Origin: Hafnia psychrotolerans
GTDB lineage: Bacteria; Pseudomonadota; Gammaproteobacteria; Enterobacterales; Enterobacteriaceae
Direction of reading: 5' to 3'
DNA: 64,000 bases
NCBI RefSeq assembly: GCF_014639435.1
Contig: NZ_BMFZ01000009.1
Span: forward strand, 190,791-254,790
Numbering within the stretch: position 1 is the stretch's first letter; each line of letters begins with the position of its first letter. Both the position numbers and the translations under genes were made by a program. Shown here piece by piece: positions 38,529 through 46,164 of this stretch. The notes under the pieces were generated by a model, which was not told where the DNA came from, made no database searches, and saw only the letters and a list, made by a program, of their open reading frames with translations.

Positions 38529-39422
38529 ATGTTTCAGTTTATTGTTGATACGTTGATCCGCACGGCAGATTTGTCACTGGTTGCTCTCGGGCTCAGTCTG
38601 GTTTACGGCCTGGTGCGGTTTGCCAATATTGCCCATGTACAGTACGCCATGGTTGGGGCTTTTCTCACGGCTGGCGGCCTGAAAATGGGGATGCCATTTT
38701 CGCTGGCGGTGCTGTTTTCAGCCCTGTCGTGCGGCATTTTAGCCATATTGCTTCATCACTGGGTGTTTCAGCGTCTGATCCGCGCCGGGGCGGCTAACGC
38801 CATGATTGGCTCCCTTGCGGTATCGATGGTGATGATGGCCTTGATGCTCGGCGTCGAAGGATCGGCACCCGTCAGCTATAACCTGCCCGTCGGTCACATT
38901 TTACAATGGGGAACGATCCGCCTCTCCGTCGATGAGTGCTGGAGCCTCGGCACCACCGTCGTCATCATTTTGATTTTCAACGTTCTGCTGTTTTTCACGC
39001 CTCAGGGACGCTCCATTCGTGCGCTGTCCAGTAACCGCGAACTGGCCGCCGCTTGCGGGCTAAACGCCAACGCCATCGTCCATACCGTCAATATGATTTC
39101 CGGCATGATCGCCGCCGTTGGAGGCTCACTGATCGCCATGACCAGCAGCGCCTATATCAATCAGGGAAATGACCTGTTGCTGCCGGTGCTGGCCGCCGCG
39201 ATTCTTGGCGGACTGGGTAATCCGATGGGCGCCATTCTGGGCGCGTTACTGATTGCCGTTACTGAAACGCTGGTCACCAACATCAACTGGGGATGGTTAT
39301 ACGGCCAGGAGATGGTGTTTATGCCAACCACCTGGATTAATGCCGCCTCTTTCGTGATGTTGCTACTGGCTCTCTTGTTACGCCCCTATGGCTTATTCAA
39401 CCGGGAGGTGCGCCGTGTCTGA
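38529..39422 (+). CDS. ABC importer permease, LivH type
   Basis: A 297-residue inner-membrane permease of the branched-chain amino acid family. Typical stretches are LSLVALGLSLVYGLVRFANIAHVQYAM at the N-terminus, GRSIRALSSNRELAAACGLN (coupling loop) and LPVLAAAILGGLGNPMGAILGALLIAV near the C-terminus. GGAAATCACC precedes the ATG. It overlaps the next permease gene by 8 bases. Forms the LivH half of the heterodimeric channel. Confidence 0.88.
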   Translation: MFQFIVDTLIRTADLSLVALGLSLVYGLVRFANIAHVQYAMVGAFLTAGGLKMGMPFSLAVLFSALSCGILAILLHHWVFQRLIRAGAANAMIGSLAVSMVMMALMLGVEGSAPVSYNLPVGHILQWGTIRLSVDECWSLGTTVVIILIFNVLLFFTPQGRSIRALSSNRELAAACGLNANAIVHTVNMISGMIAAVGGSLIAMTSSAYINQGNDLLLPVLAAAILGGLGNPMGAILGALLIAVTETLVTNINWGWLYGQEMVFMPTTWINAASFVMLLLALLLRPYGLFNREVRRV

Positions 39423-40302
39423 ATTTTTGCTGCATATTCTTTGTATCGCAGGTATCTACGCGATGATTGCCCTGGCCCTGAATCTGCAGGCCGGTTACGC
39501 CGGTCTGCTTAATTTTGGCCACATTGCGTTTGTCGGTATCGGCGCTTACGCCATCGGGATCGGTAGCCAGTTTTCTCTGCCACTCTGGGTGGTGATCCCC
39601 GCAGGGATCGCACTGGCTATGGGCGTTGCCGCTGCGATGGCGCTGCTCGGACGCCAGCTTTCCGCGGACTATTGGGGAATTGCCACGCTGGCATTGGCCG
39701 AGATCATCCGTATCTCGGTGATTAATGAAGAAGCGTTCACCGGTGGTGGTCAGGGCATTGGCGGCATTATGGCGCCGTGGGCGAGTGGCGAACAGCGACA
39801 TGATGTGATGGTCTTCGCCGTGCTGATCCTGCTGTGTGTTGCCCTTTGCACCTTTATTTCCCTGCGTTTCGCTTCCAGCCGATTCGGACGGGCTCTGCGT
39901 CTGATGCGTGAACAGCCTCAACTGGCGATGTGCATGGGCTATTCGCTGCTGTGGCTGAAATGCCGCGCGCTGATGTGTAGCGCAATCATGTGCGTTATCG
40001 CCGGGATGCTCCTCGCCTGGTATACCAACTATGTCAGCCCGGATTACCTGCTCTCTTCTGAGACGTTCCTCATTTGGAGCATGGTGATGATTGGCGGTAT
40101 CGGTAATGTCCGTGGCGTGCTGGCCGGTGTTCTGGTGGTTGAAGGGTTGTACAACTTTATTCCCTTCGCCAAAGATCTGCTGCACATGAGTTCTGACTTA
40201 ACCGGCGCACTTCGGCTGGGCCTGGTAGGGCTGGTGATGTTGATCGGTTTGTTATTGCGTCCGGGTGGCATTCTCCCGGAGAAACTGAGGATCCTGCCAT
40301 GA
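39415..40302 (+). CDS. ABC importer permease, LivM type
   Basis: A 295-residue permease starting at GTG 39415, which has GGGAGG seven bases upstream. The upstream ATG at 39388 lies deep in the LivH-type gene and is not needed. Family landmarks are ALNLQAGYAGLLNFGHIAFVGIGAY, YWGIATLALAEIIRI, GRALRLMREQPQLAMCMGY and WSMVMIGGIGNVRGVLAGVL. Overlaps its neighbours on both sides. Second half of the importer channel. Confidence 0.88.
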   Translation: MSEFLLHILCIAGIYAMIALALNLQAGYAGLLNFGHIAFVGIGAYAIGIGSQFSLPLWVVIPAGIALAMGVAAAMALLGRQLSADYWGIATLALAEIIRISVINEEAFTGGGQGIGGIMAPWASGEQRHDVMVFAVLILLCVALCTFISLRFASSRFGRALRLMREQPQLAMCMGYSLLWLKCRALMCSAIMCVIAGMLLAWYTNYVSPDYLLSSETFLIWSMVMIGGIGNVRGVLAGVLVVEGLYNFIPFAKDLLHMSSDLTGALRLGLVGLVMLIGLLLRPGGILPEKLRILP

Positions 40303-41078
40303 CCACATTGCTCACCGTAGATAATATCAGCAAAGCTTATGGCGGCAATCAGGTGCTGAAATCGGTCACGTTTGACCTGAAAAGAGGGGAAATCCTGGGT
40401 TTGCTGGGGCCGAACGGCTCCGGGAAAAGTACCCTGCTCAACGTCATCTCAGGATTTACTGCCATCGACAGCGGCACCATTACCGTTGGGACGGAGCGTA
40501 TCGACAAAATGCCGCCGCACCGCATCATCAAAAGCGGCATTGCGCGTACTTTCCAGCTCCCGGCGATGCCTGCAAAAATGACCGTGATGGAAGTGATCAT
40601 GTCAGCGGGAACACGGTATCACGGTATCTGGAACGGGCTCTTATCGCTTCCGTCTGGGCGGTGCGCAGAACGCGAAGACAGCATCAAAGCGACGGCATTA
40701 CTCGATACCTTGCTGCTGACTCACGTTCGGGATTTACCTGCCGCCGCACTTTCCGGCGGCCAGAAAAAATTACTGGGTATTGCCTGTGCGCTGATGGGTG
40801 AACCGGACATTCTGATGCTGGATGAGCCGATGGCAGGTGTTCATCCAAACTTGCGCCAGGAACTGGTTGAAACCTTGACCACCCTAAGCCATCAGGGCAT
40901 TTCGTTGGTGATCATTGAGCACGACATGCATTTTATTAAGTCACTCTGTCAGCGCTGTATCGTACTGGATCGCGGGCATATCGTAGCCAATTGCCATCCT
41001 GATGATCTGGCTAAAAATCAGGACGTGCTGGATGCGTATCTCGGGCGCGGAAGCCGCACGTTGAAGGAGGCCATATGA
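40299..41078 (+). CDS. ABC importer ATPase, LivG type
   Basis: A 259-residue ATPase. Walker A is GPNGSGKSTLLN, the Q-loop region reads ARTFQLPAMPAKMTVMEV, the signature is LSGGQKKLLGIACALM and Walker B is ILMLDEPMAGVHP with the switch His in IIEHDMHFIKSL. The LivG-type C-terminal extension is present. The signature has Lys-Lys after Gln, within the family's normal range. Overlaps the LivM-type and LivF-type genes by 4 bases each, showing a coupled operon. Confidence 0.9.
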   Translation: MTTLLTVDNISKAYGGNQVLKSVTFDLKRGEILGLLGPNGSGKSTLLNVISGFTAIDSGTITVGTERIDKMPPHRIIKSGIARTFQLPAMPAKMTVMEVIMSAGTRYHGIWNGLLSLPSGRCAEREDSIKATALLDTLLLTHVRDLPAAALSGGQKKLLGIACALMGEPDILMLDEPMAGVHPNLRQELVETLTTLSHQGISLVIIEHDMHFIKSLCQRCIVLDRGHIVANCHPDDLAKNQDVLDAYLGRGSRTLKEAI

Positions 41079-41794
41079 TCAAACTCAATGAGGTTGTCGC
41101 CGGTTACACACCGGGCGTCGATATTTTGCAGGGGATTTCGCTGCACGTTTCGCAGGCCGAAATCGTGACACTGCTGGGACCCAATGGCTGTGGGAAATCT
41201 ACCCTACTTAAATGCATTGCCGGTTTTCTGACCCCACGCCGTGGCGAGGTTCAACTGAACGGGCAACACACCGCTGCCATCCCGATTCACCGTAAAGTCC
41301 GCGAGTGTTCGTTGGGGTTTGTGCCTCAGTTGGATAATGTTTTTAACAGTCTGAGCGTGGCGGAAAACCTGCAAACCGGCGGGCAATTTTTACCACCGAT
41401 ACAACGCAAAGCGCGGATGGAGAAGCTTTGCGAACTCTATCCGCTGCTGCGTAAAAAATGGCAGTCACCGGCCTCGGCACTCTCTGGCGGCGAACGACAA
41501 ATCCTGGCGCTGACCCGCGCACTGATGCCGGAACCGGCAATTTTGCTGCTGGATGAACCTTCCGCCGGGTTGTCGCCCAAAATGCTCGATGACGTTTTCA
41601 ACGCGATTCAGGTTATCCGTCAGCTGGAAAAAGTCACGATTCTGATGGTCGAACAAAACGCCATGGAAGCTCTGCATATCTCAGACCGCGCTTATATTTT
41701 ATCGCTTGGCAAAGTCGCACTGACCGGGAACGCCCACGATTTGCTCAATGACCCACGCATGAGCGAACTGTATTTTGGGGGGCGTACGGCGTAA
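41075..41794 (+). CDS. ABC importer ATPase, LivF type
   Basis: A 239-residue ATPase of the LivF subfamily. Walker A is GPNGCGKSTLLK, FVPQLDNVFNSLSVAENLQTGG forms the Q-loop region, the signature is LSGGERQILALTRALM and Walker B is ILLLDEPSAGLSP. MVEQNAMEALHISDRAYILSLGK is a LivF hallmark. It is the last transport gene; a glyoxalase-like gene follows after 53 bases. Confidence 0.9.
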   Translation: MIKLNEVVAGYTPGVDILQGISLHVSQAEIVTLLGPNGCGKSTLLKCIAGFLTPRRGEVQLNGQHTAAIPIHRKVRECSLGFVPQLDNVFNSLSVAENLQTGGQFLPPIQRKARMEKLCELYPLLRKKWQSPASALSGGERQILALTRALMPEPAILLLDEPSAGLSPKMLDDVFNAIQVIRQLEKVTILMVEQNAMEALHISDRAYILSLGKVALTGNAHDLLNDPRMSELYFGGRTA

Positions 41795-41847
41795 ACCATG
41801 ACTTCACCCTTTGATATCAACATAAAAACAGGTCTGGAGAACATTGT

Positions 41848-42699
41848 ATGTCTCAATTAATTCCCGTGGTTGACCATGCGGTAATCAACGTAGATGGTCA
41901 TCTGGACCACGCCGAAGCGTTATTTACCCGCATGGGATTTCAACTGAGCGCACGCGGGCATCACTCGATGGGATCGAGCAACCATCTGGCGATATTTGGC
42001 GAGAACTACCTGGAGCTGCTCGGCTATGAGACGGAGGCTTCAGACAACACCAGCATCCCCAAAGGCTTATGGCAACCGCCGTCAGGTTTAGCCGGCCTGG
42101 TCTGGAAAACCGACGATGCCGAGACAACTTATCAGCATCTAGAGGCTTGCCAGTTGGCCGGTGAGCCACCGACAACGTTTTTCCGGCCCGTGATGCTTCC
42201 CGATGGCGGCATTAAGGACGCGCAGTTTTGCATCACACGAATTAACGCCTGCGACATCCCTAACGGGTTCAGTTTTTTCTGCCAGCATCTTACGCCAGAC
42301 GCCGTATGGCAACCGGTCTGGCAGCAGCATCCGAACGGTGTGCTTGAGTTGAGTGAATTTGTCATTGTGGCCGATGATCCGCTGCACGCCATACAGGTGT
42401 ATGCACGGATATTCGCACCGCGACGTGAAATAGTCCAAACAGGCGACACGTTTTATCTGCAGGCAGGAAAAACCCGTCTCAGGTTCATCTTGCCAGCGCA
42501 GGCTAAGCACGAGTTTACCGCGCTGCCCGATGATTATTCCGGGCAATCGCGCATGAGCACATTGGCGTTCACCGTCTCATCCCTGGCTCAGTTGCGCACC
42601 TGTCTGAGTAAAGGCGATATCTGTTTTAGCGAGACAGACAGCGGCATTGTCGTTTCACCAGCGAATGCATTGAATGTGGCGCTGCGGTTTCACGAGTAA
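41848..42699 (+). CDS. VOC-superfamily glyoxalase-like protein
   Basis: A 283-residue protein whose N-terminal half starts PVVDHAVINVDGHLDHAEALFTRMGFQLSARG and continues GSSNHLAIFGENYLELLGYE. This is the glyoxalase-like (VOC, PF13468-type) layout with possible metal ligands His-8 region, His in SSNH and Glu in YLELLG. The C-terminal half repeats the fold more loosely. Reaction unknown: lyase, dioxygenase or isomerase are all possible. GGAG precedes the ATG. Its position after the LivF-type gene suggests a role in converting the imported compound. Confidence 0.78.
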   Translation: MSQLIPVVDHAVINVDGHLDHAEALFTRMGFQLSARGHHSMGSSNHLAIFGENYLELLGYETEASDNTSIPKGLWQPPSGLAGLVWKTDDAETTYQHLEACQLAGEPPTTFFRPVMLPDGGIKDAQFCITRINACDIPNGFSFFCQHLTPDAVWQPVWQQHPNGVLELSEFVIVADDPLHAIQVYARIFAPRREIVQTGDTFYLQAGKTRLRFILPAQAKHEFTALPDDYSGQSRMSTLAFTVSSLAQLRTCLSKGDICFSETDSGIVVSPANALNVALRFHE

Positions 42700-42805
42700 G
42701 AAATAAAACGCAAGTATCACGTCTCTCTTCGACGCTTCATTTGAGGTAGACGTCAGAGTCGCAAACGTAGACCATAAGCCATCAACAATGGTTTCCGGGA
42801 CTTCA

Positions 42806-44431
42806 ATGAGCGACTCGCCGCATCCGGTGCGTAAGCACCCTATGAAACTTAGCACTTCCGTCATCCTGATGATCAGCGCAGTGATTATTTCCGTCCTGCT
42901 GGTGGTGCATATGCTGTATTTCGTGCAGATCAGTAACACCGCGCGCGATGGCGTCGAAGATAAGGCGCTGGCGGTAGCGCGTACGCTGGCAGATTTGCCC
43001 GACATTAAGCACGCCCTCTCTCTGCCGCCTGACAGCGACATGATTGAGCCCATCGCCAACGCGGTGCAGAAAAGGAACGATCTGCTGTTTGTGGTCGTCA
43101 CCAATATGCAGGGCATCCGTTATTCTCATCCGAATACAGAGATGATCAGCCACCATTTTATCGGTAAAGATATTGGTCCGGCATTGCTCGGCAAAGAGAA
43201 CGTCTCAATCAATAAGGGCGTTCTGGACAAAGCACTGCGGGTCTTCACGCCTATCTATGACGATCAGCACCACCAGATCGGCGTTGTAGCGATCGGAATC
43301 TCGCTGGTAAAAGTGACCGAGCAGATTAATAAAAGTCGCTGGAGCATTCTGTGGACGGTGTTATTTGGCATGATGGTCGGCGCGCTGGGCACCTGGTTTT
43401 TGGTGAAAATGCTCAAACGCATTCTGTTTGGGCTTGAACCTTACGAGATATCGACACTGTTTGAACAGCGTCAGGCGATGCTGCAATCCATCAAAGAAGG
43501 CGTGATTGCTGTGGATGATAATGCGCAGGTGACGCTCATCAATCAGGAAGCCCGGCAAATATTTCTGGAAACTGGCACGGAGATCAGCCCCCTTCCCGAG
43601 AATAATCGTGAGTCGCAACCGTTGATCCTCAATTTGCGCGACGTGTTACGCACAGGGATCCCGAGACGGGATGAAGAGATCAATTTCAAAGGCCGTTCTC
43701 TGCTGAGTAATACCGTGCCTGTACACAGCAATGGCATCATTATTGGTGCCATCTGTACCTTCAGGGATAAAACCGAAGTCAGCCAGTTAATGCAGCGTTT
43801 GAGCGGCATGGTAAACTACGCAGATTCGTTACGTGAACGCTCACATGAATTCATGAATAAGCTGCATGTTATTCTTGGATTGCTGCATATGAAAAGTTAT
43901 ACGCAGCTTGAAGACTACATTCTCAAAACGGCCAATAATTACCAGGCCGAAATTGGCTCCTTGCTGTTGAAAATCAAATCACCGGTGATCGCAGGCTTCC
44001 TGCTGAGCAAGATTAACCGTGCGTCGGATATACGGCACCTGCTCACGCTGAGTGATGACAGTTTTTTGCCCGATAATACCAATGAAAACCAGATCGCAGC
44101 ACTGATCACCGTGTTAGGTAATTTAATCGAAAACGCGCTGGACGCGCTGGGTGAGCAACCCGATGGCGAAGTCAGCGTGTTGTTGCATTATCAGAATGGC
44201 TGGCTGGCCTGCGTAGTCAGCGATGATGGTCCGGGCATTGCCGCAGACCATCTGGACGCTATTTTCCAAAAAGGCTTCTCGTCCAAAGGCGTTGAGCGCG
44301 GTGTTGGGTTATTCCTGGCAAAACAACAAATAGAAAATCTTGGTGGTACGATCGCCGTTGAGTCCGAACCTGACGTTTATACTCAATTTTTTGTTCAAAT
44401 TCCGTGGGATGGTGAGAGGAAAACTGCATGA
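42806..44431 (+). CDS. dcuS: C4-dicarboxylate sensor histidine kinase DcuS
   Basis: A 541-residue kinase from the ATG at 42806; a further ATG at 42788 has no better ribosome site. TM1 follows MKLSTSVILMISAVIIS. The periplasmic PAS (CitA-type) sensor has NDLLFVVVTNMQGIRYSHPN and NKGVLDKALRVFTPIYDD, the dicarboxylate pocket region. TM2 is WSILWTVLFGMMVGALG, followed by a cytoplasmic PAS. The kinase box RERSHEFMNKLHVILGLLHM holds the phospho-His. The ATPase has NLIENALDALG and DDGPGI, and the C-terminus reads FFVQIPWDGER as in E. coli DcuS. It senses fumarate, malate or succinate and activates DcuR. Confidence 0.94.
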   Translation: MSDSPHPVRKHPMKLSTSVILMISAVIISVLLVVHMLYFVQISNTARDGVEDKALAVARTLADLPDIKHALSLPPDSDMIEPIANAVQKRNDLLFVVVTNMQGIRYSHPNTEMISHHFIGKDIGPALLGKENVSINKGVLDKALRVFTPIYDDQHHQIGVVAIGISLVKVTEQINKSRWSILWTVLFGMMVGALGTWFLVKMLKRILFGLEPYEISTLFEQRQAMLQSIKEGVIAVDDNAQVTLINQEARQIFLETGTEISPLPENNRESQPLILNLRDVLRTGIPRRDEEINFKGRSLLSNTVPVHSNGIIIGAICTFRDKTEVSQLMQRLSGMVNYADSLRERSHEFMNKLHVILGLLHMKSYTQLEDYILKTANNYQAEIGSLLLKIKSPVIAGFLLSKINRASDIRHLLTLSDDSFLPDNTNENQIAALITVLGNLIENALDALGEQPDGEVSVLLHYQNGWLACVVSDDGPGIAADHLDAIFQKGFSSKGVERGVGLFLAKQQIENLGGTIAVESEPDVYTQFFVQIPWDGERKTA

Positions 44432-45147
44432 TCAATGTGCTGGTAGTCGATGATGACGCCATGGTCGCAGAGCTAAACCGCTGCTATGTGAGACAGATTG
44501 CCGGGTTTACCTGCTGCGGAACGGCCTCGACGTTACAGCAGGCTAAAGACATGGTGTTGAATACACAGCAGCCTATCGATCTGATTCTACTGGATGTATA
44601 TATGCAGCAGGACAACGGTCTGGATTTACTCCCGGAACTGCGCAATGCCAGACGTCCCATCGATGTGATCGTGATTTCTTCTGCAGCTGATGCAAAGACC
44701 ATCAAAAAATCGCTGAACTATGGCGTGGTAGATTACCTGATCAAACCCTTCCAGTTTTCCCGCTTTGAAGAGGCATTGACTGGCTGGCGGCAGAAAAAAT
44801 CGCTGATGGAAAATCAGCAATATTATGAGCAGTCGGACATTGACCGGTTAATTCACGGCAACAATCAGGCGGTGGCTGACAACAAAAAGCTACCTAAAGG
44901 CTTGACCACGCAGACGCTGCGTACGTTATGCCTGTGGATTGATGCGCATCCTGAGAGTGAATTCTCAACGGATGAACTGGCGCACTCGGTCAATATTTCG
45001 CGTGTTTCTTGTCGTAAATACCTGATATGGCTGGCGGACTGCCATATTCTGTTTACCAGTATTCATTACGGTGTGACAGGCCGACCGGTGTATCGCTATC
45101 GTTTACAAGCGGAACATTATTCGTTGCTGAAGCAATACTGTCAGTAA
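44428..45147 (+). CDS. dcuR: C4-dicarboxylate response regulator DcuR
   Basis: A 239-residue CitB-family regulator. The acidic pocket VVDDDAMVAE is at the N-terminus, the phospho-acceptor is D56 in LILLDVYMQQDNG, and the switch Lys is in VDYLIKPFQFSRF. The C-terminal helix-turn-helix contains FSTDELAHSVNISRVSCRKYLIWL, followed by YGVTGRPVYRYRL. The start overlaps the dcuS stop (ATGA). Its 3' end overlaps the convergent apbE gene by 7 bases. Expected targets are the dicarboxylate genes to the right; A/T-rich direct repeats near 54200 are a possible binding region. Confidence 0.94.
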   Translation: MINVLVVDDDAMVAELNRCYVRQIAGFTCCGTASTLQQAKDMVLNTQQPIDLILLDVYMQQDNGLDLLPELRNARRPIDVIVISSAADAKTIKKSLNYGVVDYLIKPFQFSRFEEALTGWRQKKSLMENQQYYEQSDIDRLIHGNNQAVADNKKLPKGLTTQTLRTLCLWIDAHPESEFSTDELAHSVNISRVSCRKYLIWLADCHILFTSIHYGVTGRPVYRYRLQAEHYSLLKQYCQ

Positions 45148-46100
45148 ACCAGGCGGTAGCGGCTATCGAGCGGCGTGAAGGTAAACTGCCGCCGGGATGA
45201 GAAAACCACCTGCTGGTCTTTGGTGACGAAAATAGCCTCGATGTCCGGGATATCCTGTAAATACCGCAGGCCTTTTTTGACCCCCATGCCATAGAGCAGC
45301 GTGGTGTAGATATCGCCGTCGATGGAGTTATCAGAGATCACGGTTACGCTGAGCAGTTCATTATCCAGCGGGTAGCCGGTTTTAGGATCGAGGATGTGGT
45401 GGTAGCGATGGCCGTCACGTTCAAAATAGCGTTCGTAAATACCGGACGTCACCACCGATTTACCGTTCACGTTAATCACGCCAATGAGATCATCAGGCTC
45501 TGAAAAAGGCGTCTTCAGGCCGATAGCCCAGCCACCTTCTCCCCCCGCGCCCAGCGTTTGCACATTCCCGCCCAGATTGATCAGCGCATGCTGAACCTGT
45601 TCCTGATGCAGGAAATCCCTCACCACGTCGGCAATATAGCCTTTGGCGATCGCCCCAAGGTCAATTTCCATACCGGCTTTTTGCAGAAAAACGGTGCGCG
45701 ACGGTTGATCGAGGATCACATCATGCGGATCCGTCAGCGCGATCAACGCCTGGAGTTCATCGGTGTCAGGCACCGTGTTACCGCTGAAGCCAATTTTCCA
45801 GCGTTTGACCAGCGGGCCGATGGTGACGTTGAAACAGCTGTCCGGTAGCAAGCTGACGGTTTTCGCGCATTGAATCAGATGAAATACCGGCGGGCTAACC
45901 GCCACCGCATGGCTCCCTGCCGCATGATTGATCGCCATAACGTCAGAATCGTGCCGGTTAACCGTAAAGAGGTTTTCCTGCTGCTTGATGAGCCTGAAAA
46001 CGCGCGAGGCCAGACTTTCGTTATGCTCAAACAGCTTGAGAAGAATGGGCGAGCCCATCAAAACGGCGGAATAAGCATACACACGGGCGTCTGGCGTCAT
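45141..46100 (-). CDS. FAD:protein FMN transferase, ApbE family
   Basis: A 319-residue flavinyl transferase. It attaches FMN to a Thr or Ser of target proteins. Family motifs seen are VFRLIKQQENLFTVNRHDSDVMAIN near the N-terminus, IDLGAIAKGYIADVV, ALINLGGNVQTLG, HHILDPKTGYPLDNEL and VISDNSIDGDIYTTLLYGMG, with the Mg-binding Asp/Thr in the last. There is no signal peptide, so it acts in the cytoplasm. The ATG at 46100 has AGG eight bases upstream and is preferred over the GTG at 46139. It lies 64 bp after the fumarate-reductase-like gene on the same strand, whose FMN_bind domain is its obvious substrate. Confidence 0.88.
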   Translation of the reverse strand: MTPDARVYAYSAVLMGSPILLKLFEHNESLASRVFRLIKQQENLFTVNRHDSDVMAINHAAGSHAVAVSPPVFHLIQCAKTVSLLPDSCFNVTIGPLVKRWKIGFSGNTVPDTDELQALIALTDPHDVILDQPSRTVFLQKAGMEIDLGAIAKGYIADVVRDFLHQEQVQHALINLGGNVQTLGAGGEGGWAIGLKTPFSEPDDLIGVINVNGKSVVTSGIYERYFERDGHRYHHILDPKTGYPLDNELLSVTVISDNSIDGDIYTTLLYGMGVKKGLRYLQDIPDIEAIFVTKDQQVVFSSRRQFTFTPLDSRYRLVY

Positions 46101-46164
46101 AGAAAATACCTGAACTGAAGAAGTGAAAGCCTGCGCCACAAGGCGTGACGCAGGTTGTTAACCG

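Noticed and set aside
39397..40185. 262-codon minus-strand frame opposite the LivM-type gene
   Set aside because: Gln/His-rich shadow of a membrane-protein gene.
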